Below, in pieces: positions 24,986-34,521 of a stretch of DNA of 64,000 bases; position 1 is the first letter of the stretch; the number at the start of each line of letters is the position of its first letter. The DNA comes from Actinopolyspora erythraea. GTDB taxonomy: Bacteria > Actinomycetota > Actinomycetes > Mycobacteriales > Pseudonocardiaceae. The notes below the pieces were generated by a model. The model ran no database searches. It saw only the letters and a program-made list of their open reading frames with translations, and was not told where the DNA came from. Location of the stretch: positions 2,976,001 to 3,040,000 of the forward strand of contig NZ_CP022752.1 of the NCBI RefSeq assembly GCF_002263515.1, written 5' to 3'. The position numbers and the translations under genes were made by a program.

Positions 24986-27900
24986 TGACTTCCTCCGCCC
25001 AGCCAGACGTCAATGTGCCGCGCGATCGCGTCGGCGTGTTCCTGCATCATCGTGAAGTGATCTCCGGGGACGGCGACGGTCTCGTGTTCGAAGGGCCATG
25101 TCGGTTTCCAGCTGTCATCGGGCCACGGCCCCATCGGTTCGCTGGCGCTCACCAACAACGTCGGCAGACCGGTGTCGCGGGGCCGCCACTGGGCGGTGAG
25201 GCGATCGTAGGCACCCAGCGCGGTGAGCCGGGTGTCGTCCATCCGGACCGTCTCGCGGTCGAACAACGTGGTCGTCAGCTCCTCCAACCAGGCGTTCATC
25301 GCGTCCTGGTTTCCTGGCGGGTAAACGTCGATGAGCACGACACCGCGTGGTGGATGGCCGCGGTCGAGCAGTTCAGTCGCCAGCGCGTAGGCCATCAGCG
25401 CTCCAGCGGAGTGGCCGACCAGCACGAACGGCTTGCCGTCCTGAGCCCGGATGACCGCATCGGCCTGCACGGCGACCACCGCCGCCATGGACGAAGGCAG
25501 TGGTTGGCCATCTTCGTAGCCGGGTTGGGGAACGGCCCGCACCGGAACGGTTCCACACAGCTCCCCGGCGAGTCGGGTGAACTCGTGCGGACCGGAGATC
25601 GCGGCCGTTCCCGCGCAGCAGATCACCGTGACCTCTCCGGCACCGTCAGCCAGCTCTACGAGATCGGTGACGAAATCGTCGGAACCGTCGAAGTGCTCAC
25701 GGAAGTCCGAGAGCCCGGCCAGCAGGTCGAGATAGGGCCGGACTCGGCCCGACAGACCCGCCTGCCGATAACCGTCACGCAGCGCACTGCTCGCTTCCGC
25801 AGCGGGCTCGCGCTTCCCGCTGTCGAACTGCTGTCCGATGTGGTTGGCGACCCTGCGGACAGTGGGGTGGTCGAACACCAACGTCGCGGGCAGCGTCAGC
25901 CCGGTGGCCTGCTGCAACCGGTTGCGCAGCCCGACAGCGGTCAGCGAGTCGAAGCCGAGCTCGGTGAACGACTGGTCCCTACCGACCGCGTCCGGGTCGG
26001 CGTGCCCGAGGATCGCCGCGACGTGCGAGTGCGTGAACTCCAGCAGCTCTTCGGTCGTCATCTCCCGCACCGGCGTCGCCCGCACCGCTGGAACCGCCGC
26101 CTCGGGCGTGACGAGCTCGTCGAGCAACGGTCTCGGGCGGGCGGCGGTGAAGCCGACAGCGAAGCGATCCCAGTCCACATTGGCGATCGACACGCACGTG
26201 TCACCGTTGTCCAACGCCTGGTGCAGTGCGCGGAGCGCGCGCTCGGGCTCCATCGGGCGCAGGCCGCGGCGGACGAGTCCGTCCAGGTCGCCGGTGGCCA
26301 TGCCCGCCCCCGACCAGGCGCCCCACGCTATGGACGTCGCCGCCCGTCCCTCGGATCGACGTCGTTGGGCCAGCGCGTCGAGATAAGCGTTGGCCGCGGC
26401 GTAAGCGCCGAGGTTCGCACTGCCCCAGACCCCGGCTCCGGAGGAGAACAAGACGAAGGTGCTGGCGTCCGGGCACAGCTCGTCGAGCAGCCGGGCTCCG
26501 GTCACCTTCGCAGCGCAGACCGACTCCAGCTCGTCGATCTCGTGCAGTGGCCTCGACTCGGGAACCCCGGCGGTGTGCACGACGGTCCGAACCGGGCGTC
26601 CCTGCCCGCGCAGCTCCTCCAGTAGCTCGGTGAGTTGCTCGCGGTCGGCGACGTCGCAGGTGGTGATGGTCGTCTTCACGCCGAGGTCGATCAGTTCGGC
26701 TTCCAGGTCGGCCGCACCGGGCGTGTCGAGGCCGCGTCTGCTGACGAGCACCAAGTCCTCCACACCGCACCTGGCGAGGTAACGGGCGACGTGACCACCG
26801 AGCGCACCGGTACCGCCGGTGACCAGCGCCGTGCCCGCGGGTTCCCAGCTCGGCTCACGGGTTTCCAGCGGGGCGCGGACGAGGCGGCGCCCGTAACGGG
26901 CTCGGTCGCGGATCGCGACCTGGTCCTCGTGACCGTCTACGCCGAGGCAGGCGACGAACGCCTCGACGTCCTCCGGCGTAGCGTCGACTGGCAGATCCAC
27001 CAGTCCACCCCACCGCTCCGGCGTCTCCAGACTCATGACACGTCCGATGCCCCACACCATCGCCTGTTCGGGATCGACAGGTTCGGAATCCCCGAGCGCG
27101 ACGGCTCGGCTGGTGACCAGCCAGAGCGGCACCCGGAGGCCAACTTCACCCAACGACTGGTGGAGGGCGAGGTGCGTTGCCGCGTCGGTGTGGACCGAGA
27201 GCACGCCGGCGATCTCACCGGGAATCCCCCGTACGGCCGCCCCGAGCGCTTCGGAATCGGCCGAGGCGAGCAACCCGACGCGACCTCCGGCCGCCTCGAC
27301 GGCTCTGATCAGCGATTCGGGCGCGGACCCGTGTATCAGGAAGCTGCCCTCCACAGCCACCCGGGTGGTGGTCAGCGGTCGCCAGTCGACGCGGTAACGG
27401 CTCTCGGCCAGCTGATCGGACACCTCCGGTGCGATCCAGTACCGCTGGGACTCGAAGGGGTAGTTGGGCAGCGCCACCTGACGCGTTGCCGGGAAGACAG
27501 CCCGCCAGTCCACGGTCACTCCGTGCACGTGCGCGCGGGCGAGCTCGGCGATCAAGTGCTCCTCCGCGGTGTCGCGGTGCAGCGACCCGATGGTCACGGC
27601 GTCCGCGGCGATCTCCTGAACCGCCGCGGTGAGCACTGGGTGCGGGCTCATCTCGACGAAGGTGGCGTTCCCGTCGGCGACGGCGGCCGATACCGCTTCG
27701 TCGAAACGCACCTGGGAACGCAGGTTGTCGTACCAGTACAGCGGCCCCATGTCCGTGCCGTCGCGACGTTCACCGTGCAGTGTGGAATAGAGCGGGATGC
27801 CGGCGGGCCGCGCGGCGACGTCGTCGAGATCGGCCAGGACCGTCTCGCGGATGCTCTCCACGTGCCGGGAGTGCGAGGCGTAGTCCACCGGGAGTGTCTT

Positions 27901-30900
27901 GACCCGCACGTCCTCGTCCTCGCAACGAGTGACCAGTTCGGCCAGCGCCGCCGGATCGCCGGAGACCACGACCGAGGACGGGGAGTTGACCGCCGCGACG
28001 GAGATCCGATCCTCCCACGGTGCGATCAGTGTTCGGACGCGCTCGTCGGAAGCGGCCAGCGAGATCATGCCGCCGTGGCCGGCCAGGGCACGCAACGCTC
28101 TCGCCCGCAACGCCACCACACGAACACCGTCCTCCACCGACAACACCCCAGCCACCACCGCCGCCGCGATCTCACCCTGCGAATGCCCCACCACCGCCGA
28201 CGGAACAACACCACACGCACGCCACAACCGCGCCAACGACACCATCACCACGAACAACACCGGCTGCACCACATCCACCCGCTCCAACGACGGCGCCCCC
28301 ACACACCCCCGCAACACCCCAGACACCGAAAACCCCACCACCTCCGACAACACCCCATCACACTCAGCCACCGACTCAGCGAACACAGGCACCGACAACA
28401 ACCCCCGAGCCATCCCCTCCCACTGAGCACCCTGCCCCGGAAACACAAACACCACACCCCCACCAGACCCCCCACCAGACACCCCACCACCCACAACACC
28501 AGGAACCACCACACCATCAGCCACCGCACGCAACTGACCGCGGAGCTGCTCGTGCTCGCCCGCCTGCAACGCCACACGGTGCGGTAGGTGCGCTCGTTCA
28601 GTGGCCAACGCTGAAGCCAACGCCTCCAGGGGAACCGACTCGTCCACCACGGATTCGAGTAGTCGTGCCTGGGCCGCCAACGCCGTCTCGCTTTTGGCGG
28701 ACAGCAACACCGGCACCGACCCCACACCCCCCAACACACCCACCGACCCAGACCCAGACCCAGACCCAGACTCCGACCCCGAACCCGGCGCCTCAGCCAC
28801 AATCACATGCGCATTCGTCCCACTCACCCCAAACGCCGACACCCCAGCCCGACACACACCATCCCCACCAACCGGCCACTCCCGCAGCCCCCCAACAAGC
28901 TCCACCCCACCCGACGACCAATCCACCAACCCCGACCACCGACCACGACACACCATCGGCGGCACCACACCACGACCCAACCCCAACACCACCTTGATCA
29001 CACCAACAACCCCCGCAGCCGCCTGCGCATGACCCACATTCGACTTCACCGACCCCACCAACACCGGACCCACCGACCCCCGCCACCGGCCATACGTCGC
29101 CAACAACGCCGACGCCTCCACCGGATCCCCCAACCGCGTCCCCGTCCCATGCGCCTCCACCACCCCCACATCAGCACCACACACCCCAGCCCGCTCCCAC
29201 GCCCGACGAATCACCCGCTGCTGCGCCACCCCACTCGGCGCCGACAACCCATTACTCGCACCATCCTGATTCACCGCCGACCCAGCCACCACACCCAACA
29301 CACGACGCCCCTCCCGCCGCGCCACCGACAACCGCTGAAGCAAGATCACAGCGACGCCCTCGGCGAAGCCGAATCCGTCGGCTTCGTCCGAGAACGGTTT
29401 ACACCGCCCATCCCGCGACAACGCACCCTGCCGCGAAAACTCCGTAAACACCTCCGGACCCGCCATCACCGACACACCACCCGCCACCGCAAGACCACAA
29501 TCCCCCTCCCGCAACGACGAACACGCCGAATGCATCGCCACCAACGACGACGAACACGCCGTATCCACCGTCACCGCAGGACCCTCCAACCCCAACACAT
29601 ACGCAACACGACCAGACACCACAGCAGACGAATTACCCGTCAACAGATAACCCTCGCTGTCCTCGGGCATCACCGCGTTCTGTCCGTAGCCCTGGTAAGC
29701 CGCGCCGAGGAAGACGCCGGTGTCACTTCCCCGCAGTGAGTGCGGATCGATCCCCGCGTTCTCGAACAGTTCCCACGTCGTCTCGAGTACCTGCCGTTGC
29801 TGCGGATCCATCGCCAACGCCTCACGCGGCGAGATCCCGAAAAACGCCGCATCGAAGTCGGTGGCCCCGTCGAGGAACGCACCGTGGCGGGAGTAGCTGG
29901 TGCCGTGGCGCCGCGTATCGGGATCGAACAGCGCGTCGAGGTCCCAGCCCCGATCAGCGGGCATCTCCGTCACGGCGTCTCCACCACCGACGATGAACTC
30001 CCACAACTCGCTGGGGTTGTTCACGCCGCCGGGCAAGCGGCAGGCCATGCCCACGATCGCGATCGGGTCGTCGGCATCCTCCTCCGCCCCGCGCACGAGC
30101 GCCGGGGGTTGCTCCGCCTCGGCTCCTCCGACGAGCTGCTCCAGGTAGTGCTCGGCGAGCCGGGTAATGTTCGGGTGGTCGAAGACCACCGTCGCGGCTT
30201 CCCGCACTCCGGTCACCGCGGCGAGCCGGTTACGCAGGTCGACGGCGGTCATGGAGTCGAAGCCGAGGTCGCGGAAGGCGCGGTCGCGGTCGATCATCGT
30301 GTCGTCGCCATGACCGAGCACCGCGGCCACCTCGGTGTGGACCAGCCGGGCGACGTGCTCACGCCGCTCGAACTCCGACAACGCCGCGAGCCGCTGCTCC
30401 AGCTTCGGGTCCTCCTCGCTCTGCCGGGCCTCCCCCCGCGCGCCGGTGATCTCGTCGAACAACGGGCGACGCCGAGCCGCGGTGAACAGCTCGACGAACC
30501 GTTCGCGATCCATGTCCACAACGGACACGCTTGCCTGACCGTGGTCCAGGGTGACGTGCAGCTCCTCGATGGCCCGCTCGGGTTCCATCGCCCGCAACCC
30601 CTGACCGCGCAGGTACTCGCCGCCTTCATCCCCGGCCATGTTCTGCCCGGCCCAGAGCCCCCAGGCTATGGCGGACACCCGCGCGCCCTCGCTCCGACGT
30701 CGCCGCGCGAATCCGTCCAGGAAGGCGTTGGCCGCCGCGTAGCAGGCGAGCCCCGGGCTGCCCCATACACCCGCGTTGGACGAGAACAGCACGAAGGCGT
30801 CGAGATCCGGGCACAGTTCATCGAGGTTGACCGTGCCGCGTACCTTGGCTTCTGCGACCTCGGCGAACTCGGTCTCGGTGATCTCCTCGACGGGAGCCGC

Positions 30901-33900
30901 CCTGGAGATCCCCGCCGCGTGCAGCACGGCGTTGACCGAGCGTCCCTCGGCACGCTCCGCGGCGAGCACTTCCTCCAGCCGCTCCCGATCGGCGACGTCG
31001 CAGGCGGCGATGGTTACGCCCGTGCCGAGCGCGATCAGTTCATCCCGCAGCTCGGCCGCACCGGGTGCGTCGGCACCACGCCTGCCCAGCAGCACCAGGT
31101 GCTCGGCGCCCGAGCGGGCCAGCCAGCGGGCGACGTGTGCGCCGATGCCTCCAGTACCGCCTGTGACCAGCACGGTGCCGCGCGGACTCCAACGGGTGCG
31201 TGCGGCACGAGCGGGAGCGGGAACGAAGCGTGCCACCTTGATGCCGTCCGGCCGGATCGCGATCTGCTCCTCACCACGCGGGTCGGCCAGCACCGCGGCC
31301 AGCGCCCGGACCGACGCGGCGTCGACGTCGATCAGGTCAACCAGACCACCCCAACGGCTCGGTTGTTCGACGCCGACCACGCGGCCGAGACCACCCACCA
31401 TGGCTTGCGCCGGATCGACCAGCTCGCCGTCGGTCACCTGCACGGCGTTGCGCGTCAGCACCCACAGCGGTGCTTCGATCCCCGCCACGCCGAGTGCCCG
31501 CACCAGGGCGAGCGCGTCCAGCGAAGCGTCAACCGTTTCGCCTTCGCCGCCCAGCAGAGCGACCACAGTCGACAGGGCACCGGTGTCGGCCTCCTCCAAT
31601 GCCGCACCGATGACGTGGCGGGATTCCACCTCGCAGACCAGGACCGTCGCACCGCTCTGCTCCAGTCCCCCGCGGACCGAGTTCGACAGCTCGACCGAGA
31701 CACCCGGTCCGGTCACGAGCAGTACGCGTCCGGCCAACGAAGTGCTCTGCCACTCCGAGTCCCGCCACACGACCTGGTAGCGCCAGTTGTCCTCATCTCC
31801 CGCTCGCCCACCGGTGGGGGTCGGCAGCCAGTACCGCTGCCGCTGGAACGGGTAGGCGGGCAACTCGACCGGCCGTGCGTCGGCGAAGGCGGGGCTCCAG
31901 TCGATCTCCACGCCCCGCGTGTACGCCGCGCCCAGCGCGGCGTGGAAGTCGGCCAAGCCGCCGCGGTCCCGCCGCAGCGTGCCCACGACACATGCGTCGG
32001 CATCGGCCGGAAGCTCGGAGTCCAGTGTTGCCTCGATAGCGACGGTCAGCACCGGATGTGGGCTGACCTCGATGAACACATCGAATCCTGCCTCGGCGAG
32101 TTGCCGCGTCGTGTCCTGGAAGCGAACCTGCTCGCGCAGGTTCGTGTACCAGTAAGCGGTGTCCATCGTGGCCGTGTCCACGGACTGCCCGATCGTCGTC
32201 GAATAGAGCGCGACGCCCGCCGACACCGGGCGGATATCCGCCAGCTCGGTCAGCAACTCCTCGCGCAGCGACTCGACCTGCGGTGAATGGGAAGCGTAGT
32301 CGACGGGGACGCTGCGCGCCGTGATGCCTTCGGCTTCGCATTCGGCGATCAACTCGTCCAGCGGCGCTCTCTCCCCCGCGACGACCACCGAGTGGGGCCC
32401 GTTGACCGAGGCTATGGAGAGCGCACCGGCGAAGCGCCCGATCCGCTCGGTCGCCTGCTCGGTACTCATCCCGAACGACGCCATGCCGCCCCGCCCACCA
32501 AGACGGCGCAGGATTCGGCTGCGGACCGCCACGAGTTTCGCCGCGTCCTCCAGCGTGAGCGCCCCGGCGACGTAGGCGGCGGCGATCTCACCCTGCGAAT
32601 GCCCGACCACCGCGGCCGGCTCGACCCCGTAGGAGCGCCACAGCTGCGCCAACGAGACCATCACCGCGAACAACACCGGCTGCACCACGTCGACCCGCTC
32701 CAACGGCCGCGCGCCGTCGAGCAGCTCGGTCAACGACCAGTCGACGTGCGGGGCGAGCGCGCGCTCGCAATCACGGATCGAGTCGGCGAACACCCGGGAT
32801 TCCCGCAACAGGTCACGGGCCATGCCCTGCCACTGGGCCCCCTGACCGGGGAAAACCATCACGACACCGCGACGGGTTCCGGCCTGGCCCGTGCTCGTCC
32901 GCTCGGCGAGGCGGCCCTCGGCCACCGCGCCCAGCCCGGCGAGAACGTCCTCGCGGTCGCCGACCACCACCGCGCGGTGTTCCCAGGCGCTGCGGCAGGT
33001 GGCCAGCGTGAAACCGATGTCGCGCAACGAGTCACGCGGCTCGCGGGCCAGGTGGTGGGCCAGCCTGCCTGCCTGCTCCCGCATGGCCCGCTCGTCGCGG
33101 CCTGACAGCACCAGTGGGACTGGCCCGGACTCGGGGGACGACTCGGGCTCGTCGGTCTTCGGTGCCTCCTCGACGATGACGTGCGCATTGGTGCCGCTGA
33201 TGCCGAACGAGGAGACGCCCGCCCTGCGCACCCGCTCACCGGCGGGCCACGACCGCGGCTGCGACACCACCGACATCGCGCCCAGGTCCCACTCGATCTG
33301 CGGTGAGGGCTCGTCGAAGTGCAGTGTGTGCGGCACCTCGCCGTGCCGTAGCGCCAGCACCGTCTTCATCACTCCGGCCATGCCCGCGGCGGCCTGGGTG
33401 TGGCCGAAGTTGGACTTGACCGAACCGATCCACAGTGGATTATCAGCTTCGCGTTCCGCTCCGTAGGTCGAGAGCAACGCGTGCGCCTCGATGGGGTCAC
33501 CCAGCCGGGTGCCAGTGCCGTGGGCCTCCACGTAGTCCACATCACCCGTCCGGACACCGGCGTTCTCCAGCGCCCGACGGATGACCCGCTGCTGCGCGGG
33601 ACCACTGGGCGCGGTCAGCCCGTTACTGGCGCCGTCCTGGTTGACCGCCGAACCACGCAGCACGGCCAGCACGGGCCGGCCCTCCCGCCGCGCGACCGAA
33701 AGCCGTTGCAGTACCAGGACACCGGCCCCCTCGGCCAGCCCGAACCCGTCGGCGGACTTCGAGAACGGCTTGCAGCGGCCGTCGGAAGCCAGCCCGCCCT
33801 GGCTGCGGAATTCGGCGAACGCCCCGGGAGTGCTCATCACCGTCACGCCGCCGGCCAATGCCCGCTCGCATTCGTCACGGCGCAGCGACTCCACAGCCAG

Positions 33901-34521
33901 GTGCAGGGCGGTGAGCCCGGAGGAGCAGGCGGTGTCGACCGTGAGCGCGGGCCCCTCCAGGCCCAGGCAGTAGGCGACGCGGCCAGAGGTGACGCTGGAA
34001 GCGGTACCAGTGCCGACATAGCCGAGGACCTCTTCCGGGGCCTCCTCGGGGCGAGGACCGTAGTCCACGGCACCGACACCGGTGAACACTCCCGTCGAGC
34101 TGCCGCGCAGGGAACCGGGATCGTGGCCGGCGCGTTCCAGCGCCTCCCAGGAGATCTCCAACATGATGCGCTGCTGCGGATCCATCGCCAGCGCCTCGCG
34201 CGGTGAGATCCCGAAAAAGTCCGCGTCGAAGTCGCCCGCGGCCGCGAGCATCCCACCCAGCCGGGCATCGGGATCCGGTGCCCAACCGCGATCGGTCGGG
34301 GCCTCGGTGATGGCGTCCCCACCGCCGGAGACGAATTCCCAGAACGACTCCGGTGAGTCCACGCCCCCGGGGAACCGGCATGCCGTGCCGACGATCGCGA
34401 TCGGCTCACCGGCCCGCTCCTCGACCTCCCGTAAGCGCGCGGTCACCGAGTCGAGCTCGGTGACGGTGCGCTTGAGGTAGCGCCGGAGCTTTTCCTCTGT
34501 CATATCGTTGTCACTACTCAT
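24982..34521 (-). CDS. eryAIII: EryAIII, 6-deoxyerythronolide B synthase subunit 3 (modules 5, 6 and TE)
   Basis: Type I modular PKS, 3179 residues, performing the last two extensions and cyclising the 14-membered lactone. Approximate residues: N-terminal docking coiled coil 1-35 (EEKLRRYLKRTVTELD); module 5 KS 36-460 (VDTACSSG), AT 550-870 (GHSQGE; YASH, methylmalonyl type), KR 1110-1300 (TGGTGGIG), ACP 1400-1465 (LGFDSMTAV). Module 6 follows: KS 1484-1900, AT 2025-2330 (GHSQGE, YASH), KR 2560-2745 (TGGTGALG; YAAANAYLD), ACP 2845-2910 (LGFDSLTAV). TE 2955-3179 has GHSAG with Ser near 3037 and catalytic His in PGDHFTMM. The ATG directly abuts the eryAII stop. KS6 and AT6 share long near-identical tracts with module 2 of eryAI. 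Confidence 0.97.
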   Translation of the reverse strand: MSSDNDMTEEKLRRYLKRTVTELDSVTARLREVEERAGEPIAIVGTACRFPGGVDSPESFWEFVSGGGDAITEAPTDRGWAPDPDARLGGMLAAAGDFDADFFGISPREALAMDPQQRIMLEISWEALERAGHDPGSLRGSSTGVFTGVGAVDYGPRPEEAPEEVLGYVGTGTASSVTSGRVAYCLGLEGPALTVDTACSSGLTALHLAVESLRRDECERALAGGVTVMSTPGAFAEFRSQGGLASDGRCKPFSKSADGFGLAEGAGVLVLQRLSVARREGRPVLAVLRGSAVNQDGASNGLTAPSGPAQQRVIRRALENAGVRTGDVDYVEAHGTGTRLGDPIEAHALLSTYGAEREADNPLWIGSVKSNFGHTQAAAGMAGVMKTVLALRHGEVPHTLHFDEPSPQIEWDLGAMSVVSQPRSWPAGERVRRAGVSSFGISGTNAHVIVEEAPKTDEPESSPESGPVPLVLSGRDERAMREQAGRLAHHLAREPRDSLRDIGFTLATCRSAWEHRAVVVGDREDVLAGLGAVAEGRLAERTSTGQAGTRRGVVMVFPGQGAQWQGMARDLLRESRVFADSIRDCERALAPHVDWSLTELLDGARPLERVDVVQPVLFAVMVSLAQLWRSYGVEPAAVVGHSQGEIAAAYVAGALTLEDAAKLVAVRSRILRRLGGRGGMASFGMSTEQATERIGRFAGALSIASVNGPHSVVVAGERAPLDELIAECEAEGITARSVPVDYASHSPQVESLREELLTELADIRPVSAGVALYSTTIGQSVDTATMDTAYWYTNLREQVRFQDTTRQLAEAGFDVFIEVSPHPVLTVAIEATLDSELPADADACVVGTLRRDRGGLADFHAALGAAYTRGVEIDWSPAFADARPVELPAYPFQRQRYWLPTPTGGRAGDEDNWRYQVVWRDSEWQSTSLAGRVLLVTGPGVSVELSNSVRGGLEQSGATVLVCEVESRHVIGAALEEADTGALSTVVALLGGEGETVDASLDALALVRALGVAGIEAPLWVLTRNAVQVTDGELVDPAQAMVGGLGRVVGVEQPSRWGGLVDLIDVDAASVRALAAVLADPRGEEQIAIRPDGIKVARFVPAPARAARTRWSPRGTVLVTGGTGGIGAHVARWLARSGAEHLVLLGRRGADAPGAAELRDELIALGTGVTIAACDVADRERLEEVLAAERAEGRSVNAVLHAAGISRAAPVEEITETEFAEVAEAKVRGTVNLDELCPDLDAFVLFSSNAGVWGSPGLACYAAANAFLDGFARRRRSEGARVSAIAWGLWAGQNMAGDEGGEYLRGQGLRAMEPERAIEELHVTLDHGQASVSVVDMDRERFVELFTAARRRPLFDEITGARGEARQSEEDPKLEQRLAALSEFERREHVARLVHTEVAAVLGHGDDTMIDRDRAFRDLGFDSMTAVDLRNRLAAVTGVREAATVVFDHPNITRLAEHYLEQLVGGAEAEQPPALVRGAEEDADDPIAIVGMACRLPGGVNNPSELWEFIVGGGDAVTEMPADRGWDLDALFDPDTRRHGTSYSRHGAFLDGATDFDAAFFGISPREALAMDPQQRQVLETTWELFENAGIDPHSLRGSDTGVFLGAAYQGYGQNAVMPEDSEGYLLTGNSSAVVSGRVAYVLGLEGPAVTVDTACSSSLVAMHSACSSLREGDCGLAVAGGVSVMAGPEVFTEFSRQGALSRDGRCKPFSDEADGFGFAEGVAVILLQRLSVARREGRRVLGVVAGSAVNQDGASNGLSAPSGVAQQRVIRRAWERAGVCGADVGVVEAHGTGTRLGDPVEASALLATYGRWRGSVGPVLVGSVKSNVGHAQAAAGVVGVIKVVLGLGRGVVPPMVCRGRWSGLVDWSSGGVELVGGLREWPVGGDGVCRAGVSAFGVSGTNAHVIVAEAPGSGSESGSGSGSGSVGVLGGVGSVPVLLSAKSETALAAQARLLESVVDESVPLEALASALATERAHLPHRVALQAGEHEQLRGQLRAVADGVVVPGVVGGGVSGGGSGGGVVFVFPGQGAQWEGMARGLLSVPVFAESVAECDGVLSEVVGFSVSGVLRGCVGAPSLERVDVVQPVLFVVMVSLARLWRACGVVPSAVVGHSQGEIAAAVVAGVLSVEDGVRVVALRARALRALAGHGGMISLAASDERVRTLIAPWEDRISVAAVNSPSSVVVSGDPAALAELVTRCEDEDVRVKTLPVDYASHSRHVESIRETVLADLDDVAARPAGIPLYSTLHGERRDGTDMGPLYWYDNLRSQVRFDEAVSAAVADGNATFVEMSPHPVLTAAVQEIAADAVTIGSLHRDTAEEHLIAELARAHVHGVTVDWRAVFPATRQVALPNYPFESQRYWIAPEVSDQLAESRYRVDWRPLTTTRVAVEGSFLIHGSAPESLIRAVEAAGGRVGLLASADSEALGAAVRGIPGEIAGVLSVHTDAATHLALHQSLGEVGLRVPLWLVTSRAVALGDSEPVDPEQAMVWGIGRVMSLETPERWGGLVDLPVDATPEDVEAFVACLGVDGHEDQVAIRDRARYGRRLVRAPLETREPSWEPAGTALVTGGTGALGGHVARYLARCGVEDLVLVSRRGLDTPGAADLEAELIDLGVKTTITTCDVADREQLTELLEELRGQGRPVRTVVHTAGVPESRPLHEIDELESVCAAKVTGARLLDELCPDASTFVLFSSGAGVWGSANLGAYAAANAYLDALAQRRRSEGRAATSIAWGAWSGAGMATGDLDGLVRRGLRPMEPERALRALHQALDNGDTCVSIANVDWDRFAVGFTAARPRPLLDELVTPEAAVPAVRATPVREMTTEELLEFTHSHVAAILGHADPDAVGRDQSFTELGFDSLTAVGLRNRLQQATGLTLPATLVFDHPTVRRVANHIGQQFDSGKREPAAEASSALRDGYRQAGLSGRVRPYLDLLAGLSDFREHFDGSDDFVTDLVELADGAGEVTVICCAGTAAISGPHEFTRLAGELCGTVPVRAVPQPGYEDGQPLPSSMAAVVAVQADAVIRAQDGKPFVLVGHSAGALMAYALATELLDRGHPPRGVVLIDVYPPGNQDAMNAWLEELTTTLFDRETVRMDDTRLTALGAYDRLTAQWRPRDTGLPTLLVSASEPMGPWPDDSWKPTWPFEHETVAVPGDHFTMMQEHADAIARHIDVWLGGGSQ
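25015..25660 (-). other. Thioesterase domain of EryAIII (macrolactonising)
   Basis: C-terminal TE that releases and cyclises the heptaketide as 6-deoxyerythronolide B. It begins around EVTVICCAGTAAISG. The nucleophile Ser is in LVGHSAGALMAY (codons near 25405-25419) and His is in VAVPGDHFTMMQEH. The subunit ends IDVWLGGGSQ. Confidence 0.9.
28061..28534 (-). repeat. AT-core tract of module 6, near-identical to 47852-48321 (module 2)
   Basis: This 474-bp block in AT6 matches the eryAI AT2 block 47852-48321 (470 bp) except for one substitution and four single-C deletions in the latter. It covers [17 protein letters not shown] through GHSQGE to LAGHGGMIS. The coding strand is strikingly G/T-rich compared with flanking PKS sequence. 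Matching sequence stops abruptly on both sides, as expected for a gene-conversion tract. Confidence 0.9.
28688..29656 (-). repeat. KS-core tract of module 6, near-identical to 48481-49437 (module 2)
   Basis: This 969-bp block in KS6 matches 48481-49437 (957 bp) in KS2. The length difference equals two copies of a GACCCA hexamer (four tandem copies here, two there; Gly-Ser repeat in the KS-AT linker). About 35 bp differ in the middle (29341-29375 versus 49122-49155), where each KS keeps its own residues (GFAEGVAVILL versus [11 protein letters not shown]). Otherwise only scattered substitutions are seen. Confidence 0.9.
32531..32702 (-). repeat. 172-bp exact repeat in AT5, identical to 43226-43397 in AT3
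   Basis: The two 172-bp segments are identical base for base and cover the [20 protein letters not shown] region with the catalytic Ser of both acyltransferases. The flanks diverge at once. This is a smaller second example of homogenisation between PKS modules. Confidence 0.9.

Noticed and set aside
28061..29656. The G/T-rich module 6 tract as a recently acquired foreign insertion
   Set aside because: The encoded protein stays a normal KS-AT in frame, and as I recall S. erythraea module 6 has a similar style, so it is more likely native to module 6 and copied into module 2.
30294..33605. Many long open frames on the opposite strand and in other frames across the PKS genes
   Set aside because: They are antisense shadows created by high GC and strongly biased codon use; the minus-strand frames contain continuous KS, AT, KR and ACP motifs.
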